Below are positions 41,646 to 49,018 of a stretch of 64,000 bases of DNA, in pieces; within the stretch, counting starts at the first letter, position 1; every line of letters begins with the position of its first letter. The position numbers and the translations under genes were made by a program. The notes below the pieces were generated by a model, which did not search any database, was not told the origin of the DNA, and was given only the letters and a program-made list of their open reading frames with translations. This stretch comes from an uncultured Dorea sp. (lineage in GTDB: Bacteria; Bacillota; Clostridia; Lachnospirales; Lachnospiraceae): contig CAJTOH010000001.1 of NCBI GenBank assembly GCA_910577685.1, forward strand, positions 62,001 through 126,000, in the 5' to 3' direction.

Positions 41646-42452
41646 ATGGACCAAGATAAGAGACGGAGTAAATCTTCCGGTAATTCAAAACTGATTATTA
41701 TTCTTGCAGTTGTGTTAGTGCTTGTTGCCGGATGCGGAGTCGGATTCTACATGTATTCGGCAAAGCAAAAGGCGAAAGTTGCAGCGGAGAATGAGAAGAC
41801 GGCGGATCCTGAGAAGACTCAGGAACAATATGAGAAGCTGAAAGAACAGGCTACCGTGGAAGAGGATCCTAATGATCCGATGAACCGTAAGATTGATTTT
41901 GCTGCCGCACAGGCGGTGAATCCTGATGTGTACGCATGGATTTGGATTCCGGGAACGAATGTGGATTATCCGATTCTCCAGAGCGAGACTGAGCCGGATG
42001 AATATTATTTGAACCACACGATTGAGAAGAAGGAAGGTCTTCCGGGGACAATTTATACGGAGAAGTATAATTCAAAAGAATTTACGGATCCGGTAACGAT
42101 TATTTATGGACATGATATGAAGAATGGAAGCATGTTTGCGAATCTTCACTTGTATGAAGACAAGGAGTTCTTTGATGCTAACCCGTATATTTATATCTAT
42201 TTGCCAAATCAGACTTTGAAATATAGAGTATTTGCGTCAGTCGTTTTTGACGACCGGTATATCCTCGGACAATATAGTTTCATGGATCAGACTGATTTCC
42301 AGAAGTATCTGGATGAGCTTAGAAGTTCGATTAATGGAAATGTCAATATGGATGTAAACGTAACGCAGGAAACAGGAATAATTACTTTATCAACCTGTAT
42401 AGCCACTTCACCTAATGAAAGATGGATGGTGAATGCGACGCGGGAAGAATAA
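41646..42452 (+). CDS. srtB: Class B sortase
   Basis: 268 residues. N-terminal membrane anchor (about 15-37), then the sortase fold. The catalytic His156 is in IIYGHDMKNGSMF, Cys251 in TLSTC and Arg259 in SPNERWMV. The extra helix DFQKYLDELRSSINGN between His and Cys and the TLSTC-x7-R spacing indicate class B. C. difficile SrtB, the best-known relative, recognises S/P-P-x-T-G motifs, and the next gene ends in SPKTGE. ATG 41646 follows GGAGGAGA. Confidence 0.93.
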   Translation: MDQDKRRSKSSGNSKLIIILAVVLVLVAGCGVGFYMYSAKQKAKVAAENEKTADPEKTQEQYEKLKEQATVEEDPNDPMNRKIDFAAAQAVNPDVYAWIWIPGTNVDYPILQSETEPDEYYLNHTIEKKEGLPGTIYTEKYNSKEFTDPVTIIYGHDMKNGSMFANLHLYEDKEFFDANPYIYIYLPNQTLKYRVFASVVFDDRYILGQYSFMDQTDFQKYLDELRSSINGNVNMDVNVTQETGIITLSTCIATSPNERWMVNATREE

Positions 42453-42474
42453 TTGAAGATATTATATACCAAAG

Positions 42475-42506
42475 ATATTAAGGCATATAAAGCTTTAATA
42501 TATAAT
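42475..42506 (+). promoter_or_regulatory. Promoter/operator of SPKTGE protein A
   Basis: Dyad ATATTAAGGC (42475-42484) / GCTTTAATAT (42492-42501), then TATAAT (42501-42506) with TTAAGG 17 nt upstream. The same block is kept almost unchanged before protein B on the minus strand (44332-44363). Confidence 0.6.
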
Positions 42507-42544
42507 CACACAACGTAACAGAATTAAGGAAGGAGTAAAAAACT

Positions 42545-43162
42545 ATGAAATTAAAAAAATTAGTTGCTTTAGTTACCGCAGGCGCTCTTTGCCTCGGTAT
42601 GAGTTTAACAGCATTCGCAGCTGATAACAGCCGTGAAGAAGTTCCTACTATGGGAAATGGAAAAGGTGATAATGGTCTTACTGCAGTAAGTGGAACACTT
42701 ACAGACAAGCAGAAAGAAGACTTAGTTAACAGTGCAGAGGATTATCTGAAGAAGAATTATCCGGAAATCGCTGATAAGGCAGAGATCATCGCTGTTGGTG
42801 ATTATACGCTTTATGATGCAGAGAAGGGTGAGTACATCTTCTCTGGTAAAGTACCAGGAGGAAGCGCTACATTCGATTTTGCAGTTCCGGCATCCGTTGA
42901 TACAAAGGGATTTAAAGAAGGTGCAGCAGCATACGCTCTTCACTTTGTTGAGGGTAAGGGATGGACACCAGTTTCCGGTACTTTAGAGAAAGATGCATAT
43001 GGCAACTGGGTTATCAGAGTAGAGACAGACAGCTTCTCTCCATTCGTATTCTTCAAGGTTATGTCTAATGGCGACATCGTTGAAGTAAACTGGAAGACAG
43101 GCAAGATCGTTTCTTCAACATCTACTACAACAAGAAAAGCTTCTCCAAAGACAGGAGAATAA
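42545..43162 (+). CDS. Secreted protein ending in a tail-less SPKTG motif (A)
   Basis: 205 residues. Clear Sec signal peptide (MKLKKLVALVTAGALCLGMS then TAFAA, cleavage near residue 26). The mature part is acidic, with FSPFVFFKVMSNGDIVEV near the end, then a Ser/Thr linker and KASPKTGE at the very C-terminus. SPKTG is a class B sortase motif, but the hydrophobic helix and positive tail that normally follow are absent; the stop codon comes right after SPKTGE. No frameshift downstream would restore one. It directly follows srtB. Function unknown. Confidence 0.85.
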   Translation: MKLKKLVALVTAGALCLGMSLTAFAADNSREEVPTMGNGKGDNGLTAVSGTLTDKQKEDLVNSAEDYLKKNYPEIADKAEIIAVGDYTLYDAEKGEYIFSGKVPGGSATFDFAVPASVDTKGFKEGAAAYALHFVEGKGWTPVSGTLEKDAYGNWVIRVETDSFSPFVFFKVMSNGDIVEVNWKTGKIVSSTSTTTRKASPKTGE

Positions 43163-43246
43163 TCAATTGACATTTTTCACAACGTAGATTGACAATTCTT
43201 GTTAGAGAGTTTTCTCTTACAGATTTGTTGAATATATGGTGAATCC

Positions 43247-43330
43247 GTAGGGAGCTTAACCCTACGATAAAAAAAATAAGTGATATGACATAACTGTTAT
43301 TGTGTGTGATAGAAAGAGACCATTCTGCCG
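43247..43330 (+). repeat. 84-bp inverted repeat, left arm
   Basis: Begins GTAGGGAGCTTAACCCTACG and ends ACCATTCTGCCG. Complementary to 43486-43569 at 83 of 84 positions (one G/T difference). It starts 84 bp after the stop codon of protein A. Confidence 0.95.
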
Positions 43331-43350
43331 TAGGCGGGATGGTTTTTTTC
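43319..43350 (+). terminator. Terminator of SPKTGE protein A
   Basis: ACCATTCTGCC (43319-43329) pairs with GGCGGGATGGT (43333-43343) using G-T pairs, followed by TTTTTT. It overlaps the end of the left inverted-repeat arm. Confidence 0.8.
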
Positions 43351-43465
43351 AGCTTCGGGATGTTTTTTATTTCCAGTATATTTATAGAAGAATGAAACCA
43401 GATAAGGACAGAAATAAGTTTTTTTCGGAAGATAGATAAAGAGCTGCAAATAGATATTAAGAATT

Positions 43466-43504
43466 GAAATAGACCATTCTGCACACGGCAGAATGGTCTA
43501 TTTC
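43466..43504 (-). terminator. Perfect hairpin at the 3' side of SPKTGE protein B
   Basis: GAAATAGACCATTCTGC (43466-43482) and GCAGAATGGTCTATTTC (43488-43504); 17-bp perfect stem, 5-nt loop. Serves as likely terminator for the minus-strand gene; the U-run is weak. Confidence 0.65.
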
Positions 43505-43569
43505 TATCACACACAATAACAGTTATGTCATATCACTTATTTTTTTTATCGTAGGGTTAAGCTCCCTAC
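43486..43569 (-). repeat. 84-bp inverted repeat, right arm
   Basis: Reverse complement of 43247-43330 with one mismatch. It ends 58 bp beyond the stop codon of protein B (minus strand). The 155 bp between the arms are unrelated AT-rich sequence plus the two terminators. Confidence 0.95.
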
Positions 43570-43627
43570 AGATTCACGATACAATCAACAAAAATTGTCA
43601 ATCTATACTGTGAAAAATACTAATTAA

Positions 43628-44293
43628 TTATTCTCCTGTCTTTGGAGAAGCTTTCTTTGTTGTAGTAGCTGTTGTGGATACAACTTCACCCTTTGCATTC
43701 CACTTTACAACGTCGCCATTTGACATTACCTTAACGAATGCAACTGGTGAAAACTCGTCTAAATCAACCTCTACAACTACGCCGCTAGCGAGAACTCTTA
43801 CTTTACCCTTCTTAGCTTCCCAAACATAGCTTACGTTACCATCTTTGTCAACAACTTTCTTTAAGTGAAGAACAGCGATCTCATCTCCGTCCTTTAAGCC
43901 TTCAGCTTTGTTTCTGTCTAAGCTAAAAGTAACAGTTGAACCTTCTTTAACATTTCCTTCCGGCTCATAGTTCATAACGCCAAGTACAGCTACAGTTGCA
44001 TTTGCCGGAAGCTGAAGATCCTCTTTGATAGCATCTTTGATCTTCTCAGGATCGCCTAAAGTATCAACTACCTTCTCATACTCTTCCTGAGTAATCTCTC
44101 CGTTTGCTAACGCATCTGAAAGTGTGCTGCTCTTAATAACAACGCCGTCATCAGTAATACCATTACCAGCGATCGGCTGATTCCCATTTGAAGGAACCTC
44201 ATTAATACTATTATCTGCTGCAAATGCTGTCATGCTCATACCCAGGCAAAGTGCGCCTGCAGTAATTAAAGCAAGTAATTTTTTCATTTTCAT
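43628..44293 (-). CDS. Secreted protein ending in a tail-less SPKTG motif (B)
   Basis: 221 residues, paralogue of the protein at 42545. Signal peptide (MKMKKLLALITAGALCLGMS then TAFAA) and the C-terminal third (FSPVAFVKVMSNGDVVKWN and KKASPKTGE at the end) are nearly the same, while the middle is different (DALANGEITQEEYEKVVDTL). Again nothing follows SPKTGE. It has the same upstream promoter block and ribosome binding site (GGAAGGAG). The pattern, conserved ends and variable middle, suggests antigenic or binding diversification. Confidence 0.85.
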   Translation of the reverse strand: MKMKKLLALITAGALCLGMSMTAFAADNSINEVPSNGNQPIAGNGITDDGVVIKSSTLSDALANGEITQEEYEKVVDTLGDPEKIKDAIKEDLQLPANATVAVLGVMNYEPEGNVKEGSTVTFSLDRNKAEGLKDGDEIAVLHLKKVVDKDGNVSYVWEAKKGKVRVLASGVVVEVDLDEFSPVAFVKVMSNGDVVKWNAKGEVVSTTATTTKKASPKTGE

Positions 44294-44331
44294 GTTCTTT
44301 TACTCCTTCCTTTATTCTGTTACTTTGTGTG

Positions 44332-44363
44332 ATTATATATTAAAGCTTTATGTGCCTTAATAT
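44332..44363 (-). promoter_or_regulatory. Promoter/operator of SPKTGE protein B
   Basis: Minus-strand copy of the block before protein A: dyad 44354-44363 / 44337-44346 and TATAAT at 44337-44332. Confidence 0.6.
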
Positions 44364-44378
44364 CCCTTATATATCAAA

Positions 44379-44650
44379 CTATTCTTCCCGTGTTGCGTTG
44401 ATCATCCATCTTTCATTCGGTGAATCGGCAATACAGGTTGATAATGTAAGAATACCTGTTTCCTGCGTTACATTTACATCCATATTGACATGTCCGTTAA
44501 GAGAACTGCGCAGCTCATCCAGATAGGTCTGGAAATCTTCCGCAAGTGAAAAGTTATAACTTCCCATGAGATAGCGGTCGTCAAATACTACTGCTGCAAA
44601 CAATCTATACTTCAAAGTCTGATTTGTCGTATAGATTGTTTGCCGGAAAA
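44379..44650 (-). pseudogene. C-terminal fragment of a second class B sortase
   Basis: From about 44650 downward the translation reads NQTLKYRLFAAVVFDDRYLM and LDELRSSLNGHVNMDVNVTQ, and ends with TLSTCIADSPNERWMINATR. This is highly similar to the last 85 residues of the sortase at 41646 and retains Cys and Arg, but lacks the membrane anchor, the fold start and the catalytic His. It is the inverted partner of the srtB 3' end and marks the outer edge of the inverted duplication. Confidence 0.9.
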
Positions 44651-44775
44651 GAAGTCAAATATAGGCTATCAAATATCGAAATCGGATGTATAATAAAAAT
44701 TAATGGAAGTAGGATACATTTAGAAAATTAGTCGAAGGGAATAGGAATCTGTCCTGTTGATTCGGATTGTGGAGG

Positions 44776-45051
44776 ATGACCGGGGGACAGCTAAAGCAGA
44801 TGTTATGTATCAAGGGCGGGCACTACGCGCGGTATACGAGCATCTGTTCAGCCGTCGTTTCCGGTATCATAAGCGTGTTTGTGGTAGAACCTTTTGGGGT
44901 CGGGACGTATTTCTTTAAATAGCATTTCACAATGCTGCCCCTTGCCGTATGCATCCCCATATTGCTTGGGACGGCGGTTCTGGCGACGATAGCCTGCCGC
45001 AAAGCGCTGAATAAAGCCAGCGTTGTGGAGCGGATGCGGAAATCTAAGTAG
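44776..45051 (+). pseudogene. C-terminal remnant of an FtsX-type ABC permease
   Basis: Frame MTGGQLKQMLCIKGGHYARY, then SGIISVFVVEPFGVGTYFFK, an in-frame TAG at 44920, then MLPLAVCIPILLGTAVLATI and SVVERMRKS before the final stop. Hydrophobic helix plus the S-V-V-E-R-x-R end is characteristic of FtsX/MacB permease C-termini. The upstream 700 or so residues are missing. It abuts the outer edge of the sortase inverted duplication. Confidence 0.65.
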
Positions 45052-45055
45052 AAAA

Positions 45056-45904
45056 CTATTGGTAGCGTTTGGTCAGTGAGAAACCCCGCCCCCGCACTTC
45101 GCTTACCCTGCTGACAACGATGAAGCTCTCCGGGTCGATATTGTGAATCAGCTTCTCCACCTTAGGGAGTTCCCGGTTAGAAATCACGCTTAAAATAACA
45201 GGAGAGGGATTATGCAGATAGCCGCTCTCCCCGTTCAGTATGGTAACGCCCCTGTCAATCTGAGTCAGGATTGCGTCGCGTATCTCATCAGATTTTTCAC
45301 TAATAACCTTAATCTCTGTCCTCGTTGCGCCCATGAGCAGCATCTTATCCAGCACAAGGGTATAAATCAGCACTAGTACGACGCCGTACAGAATATTTTC
45401 CGCCGGACGGAACAACGCCTGCGACAGCAGGATGCACACGTCAAATGCATACATGCTGACAGATACCGGAATCCGCACCGTCTTTTGAAGCACCAGCGGA
45501 GGGATGTCCATGCCGCCTGTAGACGCCCCGGAGCGGATGACGATTCCAAGCGCCATCCCGATGCCAAGCCCGGAAAAAATGGTGCATAGCAGGAGATCCT
45601 GAGTCAGTATGTAGTCACCCAGAACCCGGTCAAGCAGCTCCAGTGACAACGGATAAAGGAAGGTGCTAGCAAGGGTGGTCACGGCAAAGGATTTTCCCAG
45701 ACAGAAGAAGCCAATAGCCAGCATCGCCACATTAAAGACAAGGACGAAGGATGAGATGGAAAAGTCCGTCAGATAGTTGACCGTCAGGGCGATACCGGTA
45801 GTTCCGCCCGTTACCAGACCGGCGGGAAGCAAAAACAGCTTCACGGTCAGAGCGTACAGGAAGTTCCCGACAACGACGGAAATCAGTGATAAAACAGTGT
45901 TCAT
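45056..45904 (-). CDS. YitT family membrane protein (DUF161 + DUF2179)
   Basis: 282 residues. Five or six membrane helices (LFLLPAGLVTGGTTGIALTV, then SGASTGGMDIPPLVL) followed by a cytosolic DUF2179 domain (VISEKSDEIRDAILTQIDRG, VTILNGESGY, SVISNRELPKVEKLI). Widespread in Firmicutes; role unproven, possibly transport. Start follows AGGAGGTATTTTGTT on the minus strand. It converges on the FtsX remnant. Confidence 0.9.
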   Translation of the reverse strand: MNTVLSLISVVVGNFLYALTVKLFLLPAGLVTGGTTGIALTVNYLTDFSISSFVLVFNVAMLAIGFFCLGKSFAVTTLASTFLYPLSLELLDRVLGDYILTQDLLLCTIFSGLGIGMALGIVIRSGASTGGMDIPPLVLQKTVRIPVSVSMYAFDVCILLSQALFRPAENILYGVVLVLIYTLVLDKMLLMGATRTEIKVISEKSDEIRDAILTQIDRGVTILNGESGYLHNPSPVILSVISNRELPKVEKLIHNIDPESFIVVSRVSEVRGRGFSLTKRYQ

Positions 45905-45952
45905 AACAAAATACCTCCTACTGCAATCTATTTACGCCGCCACATTCACGTA

Positions 45953-45992
45953 CAAAAAACACGCCTGTCAGGGATTTTCCCTAACAGACGTG
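45953..45992 (-). terminator. Rho-independent terminator of the 46045 MATE gene
   Basis: On the minus strand CACGTCTGTTAGGG, 5-nt loop, CCCTGACAGGCGTG, then TTTTTT. Fourteen-bp stem with one G-T pair. Confidence 0.9.
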
Positions 45993-46044
45993 GATCAAGG
46001 CTGCGCCTAATACCTTATTATCATATGAAAAATATATTAAAATG

Positions 46045-47394
46045 TCAAGCGTTAATTTTCGGCTGCAGCGGTTTTGATTTCAGGTAGTAGAGGATAAATA
46101 CAAGGGAACTCAGCGCCCATGTAAGGGGATAAGCCCAAAATATCACGTTGATCACCGGGATAAACCGGATTACAATGGAAATATATCCGATCCGGACCGT
46201 ACACCAGAAGATCAACATGACGACCATCGGAACGATGGATTTCCCCGCCCCCCGCAGGATTCCCGCCATACAGTGGGAGAACGCCAGCAGAAAGAAGAAG
46301 AATGTCTCCGTCCGTGCCTGACTCGTCCCGAAAGCGACGACCTCTGCGGTATCGTTAAAGGCAGCGATGAACATAGGAGCAAGGAAGTAGATGAGCACCC
46401 CGATTATCTCCGCGCCTACCGTAGTGCAGACGGCTCCGAAAGCCGCGCCCTTCTTGGCGCGGTCATACTTCCCGGCTCCAAGGTTCTGGCTGATGAAGGT
46501 AGTAAGGGCCATGGAGAAGCAGGTAATCGGCAGGAAGCCGAAGCCCTGAACCTTCGAGTAAGCGCCGCATCCGGCGACAGCCATTTGTCCGAACTGGTTG
46601 ATATTAGCCTGAACAAACACGTTCGCAACGGAAATGATGGAATTCTGGAATCCGGCGGGCAGCCCGTTGGTAAGAACCCGCTTAAGCATATCCTTTTCGA
46701 TATGGATTTTCCGGAAGGAGATCCGGAACTCTTCCGGGCTGCGCAGCAGCTTGCGCAGACAAAGGCTTACGCTGATGAACTGGGAGATGACCGTCGCAAG
46801 GGCGGCTCCGCCCACCCCATGATGGAACACGCCGATGAAAATTAAATCCAGAGTAATGTTGACGCCGGAGGAAATCACCAGATAAATCAGCGGGTGGCGG
46901 CTGTCGCCCACCGACTGCAGGATACCTACGAATATGTTGTACATCACGAACGCCAGCGATCCGCAGAAATAAATCCGGAAATATGTGATGGAATTAGGCA
47001 GTACGGCAGACGGCGTACCCATCCATACCAAGATCTGGGGAGCGGCAAAGATGCCTACAAGGGTGAGGATACACCCGCAGATCAGCCCGAAAGCGATGGT
47101 GGTGTGGATGGCCCGCTGGAGGTTTTGAAAGTCCCGCGCTCCGAAATACCGGGCAATTATGACGCCCGCTCCGATGGAAATTCCGTTGAAAAACCCGACC
47201 ATCAGAAAGATAAGGCTGCCGGAGGAGCTGACGGCGGCAAGCGCCGCGTCGCCAAGGAAGTTACCGACGATTAAAGAGTCCGCCGTGTTATATAGCTGCT
47301 GAAAAAGATTTCCCCAAAAAAGAGGAAACGCAAATGTGACAATGCGCTTCCAGATCGACCCTTCTGTCATAAGAGTAGATGTATTATTTGACAT
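46045..47394 (-). CDS. MATE family exporter
   Basis: 449 residues, about twelve helices. IVTFAFPLFWGNLFQQLYNT then ADSLIVGNFLGDAAL parallels the N-terminus of the MATE at 22896. FVGILQSVGDSRHPL is the conserved loop and NFFNGISIGAGV-type glycine-rich sequence lies in helix 2. Start on the minus strand follows ACGGAGGCATATTTTCT. Substrate unknown. A strong terminator follows. Confidence 0.92.
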   Translation of the reverse strand: MSNNTSTLMTEGSIWKRIVTFAFPLFWGNLFQQLYNTADSLIVGNFLGDAALAAVSSSGSLIFLMVGFFNGISIGAGVIIARYFGARDFQNLQRAIHTTIAFGLICGCILTLVGIFAAPQILVWMGTPSAVLPNSITYFRIYFCGSLAFVMYNIFVGILQSVGDSRHPLIYLVISSGVNITLDLIFIGVFHHGVGGAALATVISQFISVSLCLRKLLRSPEEFRISFRKIHIEKDMLKRVLTNGLPAGFQNSIISVANVFVQANINQFGQMAVAGCGAYSKVQGFGFLPITCFSMALTTFISQNLGAGKYDRAKKGAAFGAVCTTVGAEIIGVLIYFLAPMFIAAFNDTAEVVAFGTSQARTETFFFFLLAFSHCMAGILRGAGKSIVPMVVMLIFWCTVRIGYISIVIRFIPVINVIFWAYPLTWALSSLVFILYYLKSKPLQPKINA

Positions 47395-47470
47395 AGAAAA
47401 TATGCCTCCGTTATCTAATATTTTGTATTTTATTTTGATCTTATAATGTTAAAAAACCTCCGTCATAAAA

Positions 47471-48193
47471 CTAAACGGTTACGTCAAAACTTACGCCTTC
47501 CGTCGTAGAAACATCCAAAGAGACAGCGCCGTCGACGCCGGTAAGCGCAGAAAGGTCAAAATCGGCGGCAGAGGAGGAAGCAGAGGCGTTCGCCATGTTC
47601 GCATACATCTCCTGAGAAGCCTCTTTGCTGTCCTGCGCAACCTCTTTGTTCGCATAGTTCCGTTCATCCCGGCGGCGTTTGGTGCGTCTGGTGTCAAGAT
47701 CCCGCCGTAATTCCTGCTCCCGCTGCATCTCCTTGCGCCTTTCGGCAGACCGCCGCTGCATCTCCATGACTTCTTCTTTATTAAGCTGCTGCTGCTTTTT
47801 GGAAATACGGCTCATCAGCTTTTCCATCCGGCGGATCCGCGCCGCAACTTTCTTGGCATCGTCCCCTTCCGCAAAGATCGCAGCCATTTTCAATGAATTC
47901 AGCGCACGCATCGCCTTAGAAGAAACCTGCTGTACGTCCATCTGCGTCTCCGCCCTTGCGAGCATGGCGGCGAGCTGTCCGGTAGAATCGTCAGGAATGG
48001 AGCAGGAAACTTTAAATTGATCCGCGCCGGTATCCTTAGGATCCTGTTCAGCGTTGGATTTGAAAGCCTCCGCAAGTTTTTCGGCCTCTGAGAGCGCCTC
48101 GGGGGTTTCAAAAGCTTCACCGCTTATATCAGGAGCCGGATTATTTTCTTTTGCATAAAAGGAATAATATGGATTCCTTGTATTAATTTTCAT
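47471..48193 (-). CDS. Coiled-coil protein of unknown function
   Basis: 240 residues. I do not recognise the family. The N-terminus MKINTRNPYYSFYAKENNPA is followed by an acidic part, then a long basic coiled coil (about 110-190: ARIRRMEKLMSRISKKQQQL, EMQRRSAERRKEMQREQELR, RRTKRRRDERNY), and a Ser/Ala/Asp-rich end. No signal peptide or membrane segment. ATG 48193 follows AAGGAGGCTGCC; ATG 48226 is rejected. It resembles other Lachnospiraceae proteins of similar composition. Confidence 0.72.
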   Translation of the reverse strand: MKINTRNPYYSFYAKENNPAPDISGEAFETPEALSEAEKLAEAFKSNAEQDPKDTGADQFKVSCSIPDDSTGQLAAMLARAETQMDVQQVSSKAMRALNSLKMAAIFAEGDDAKKVAARIRRMEKLMSRISKKQQQLNKEEVMEMQRRSAERRKEMQREQELRRDLDTRRTKRRRDERNYANKEVAQDSKEASQEMYANMANASASSSAADFDLSALTGVDGAVSLDVSTTEGVSFDVTV

Positions 48194-48345
48194 GGCAGCC
48201 TCCTTTCTGTCGGTTGATATGATCATTTTTATAGTTGACTTTTTTTCGCCGCAAATATAGTATATATGGTATATCGGCTAAAGGTAGATAATGAAAACAT
48301 TTATTATAAAAATAATTGTTTATATTGCAGAAAAGGAGTGGGGAT

Positions 48346-48777
48346 ATGGAAGAAAAAGTAATTGCCGAACTGTTTGCGAAAGGTTATGATTGTTCCCAGG
48401 TCGTCGTGTCTCACTATGCGGCAAAGCTTGGAGTCTCAGAAGAAACAGCAAATAAGGCGGCGGCGTGTTTCGGCGGCGGTATGCTGATGGCCGATACGTG
48501 CGGGGCCTTCACAGGAGCGCTTATGGCGGTGGGGCTTAAGTATGGTCACTTTGACCCGGATATGCTTCAGGAACAGAAAAGTATGATGATGGCAAAGAGC
48601 GGGGAATTTAGGAAAAGGTTTTTTGAAAAGCATCCTACATGTAACTGCAGAGAATTGCTCGGCCATGACGTGTCTACGCCGGAAGGATTCAAGGCCGCTG
48701 TGGAGACAGGAAGGATGATGTCATTTTGCCCGAAGCTTGTTAAAGAAGTGATCGAGGTGTTGGATGAGATCTTGTAG
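48346..48777 (+). CDS. C_GCAxxG_C_C family redox protein
   Basis: 143 residues. Cysteines are at the family positions: YDCSQVV near residue 15, ADTCGAFTGAL in the middle (C-G-A-x-x-G), and PTCNCREL near 105. Such proteins are proposed redox-active or metal-binding partners of oxidoreductases; function not established. ATG 48346 follows AAAAGGAGTGGGGAT. Followed by the 67-bp triplicated repeat. Confidence 0.87.
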   Translation: MEEKVIAELFAKGYDCSQVVVSHYAAKLGVSEETANKAAACFGGGMLMADTCGAFTGALMAVGLKYGHFDPDMLQEQKSMMMAKSGEFRKRFFEKHPTCNCRELLGHDVSTPEGFKAAVETGRMMSFCPKLVKEVIEVLDEIL

Positions 48778-48817
48778 GCGAAGCGGACGCATGATATAAG
48801 CGGCGAGGACGTATGTT

Positions 48818-49018
48818 ATAGGCGTCGCGTCCGTATGAGTCAGGGGGAGGAATATGGACGGGATCGCGGGACTGAGCGAATATGATAGGCGTCGCGTCCG
48901 TATGAGTCAAGGGGAAGAATATGGACAGGACCGCGGGACTGAGCGAATATGATAGGCGTCGCGGTCGTATGGGTCAGGGGGAAGAATATGGACAGGATCG
49001 CGGGACTGAGCGAATATG
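48818..49018 (+). repeat. Three tandem 67-bp repeats carrying a ribosome binding site and start codon
   Basis: Units begin at 48818, 48885 and 48952 with ATAGGCGTCGCG and end in CTGAGCGAATATG. Each contains GGGGGAGGAATATGGAC or a close variant, i.e. a Shine-Dalgarno plus ATG. Only the third unit's ATG (48988) opens the long kinase gene. The ATGs of units 1 and 2 open short frames (MDGIAGLSEYDRRRVRMSQG and on) because 67 is not a multiple of three. Confidence 0.92.

Noticed and set aside
48818..49018. Possible CRISPR or coding tandem repeat
   Set aside because: Units are directly adjacent without spacers, and 67 bp is not a multiple of three, so they do not encode a repeat protein in one frame.
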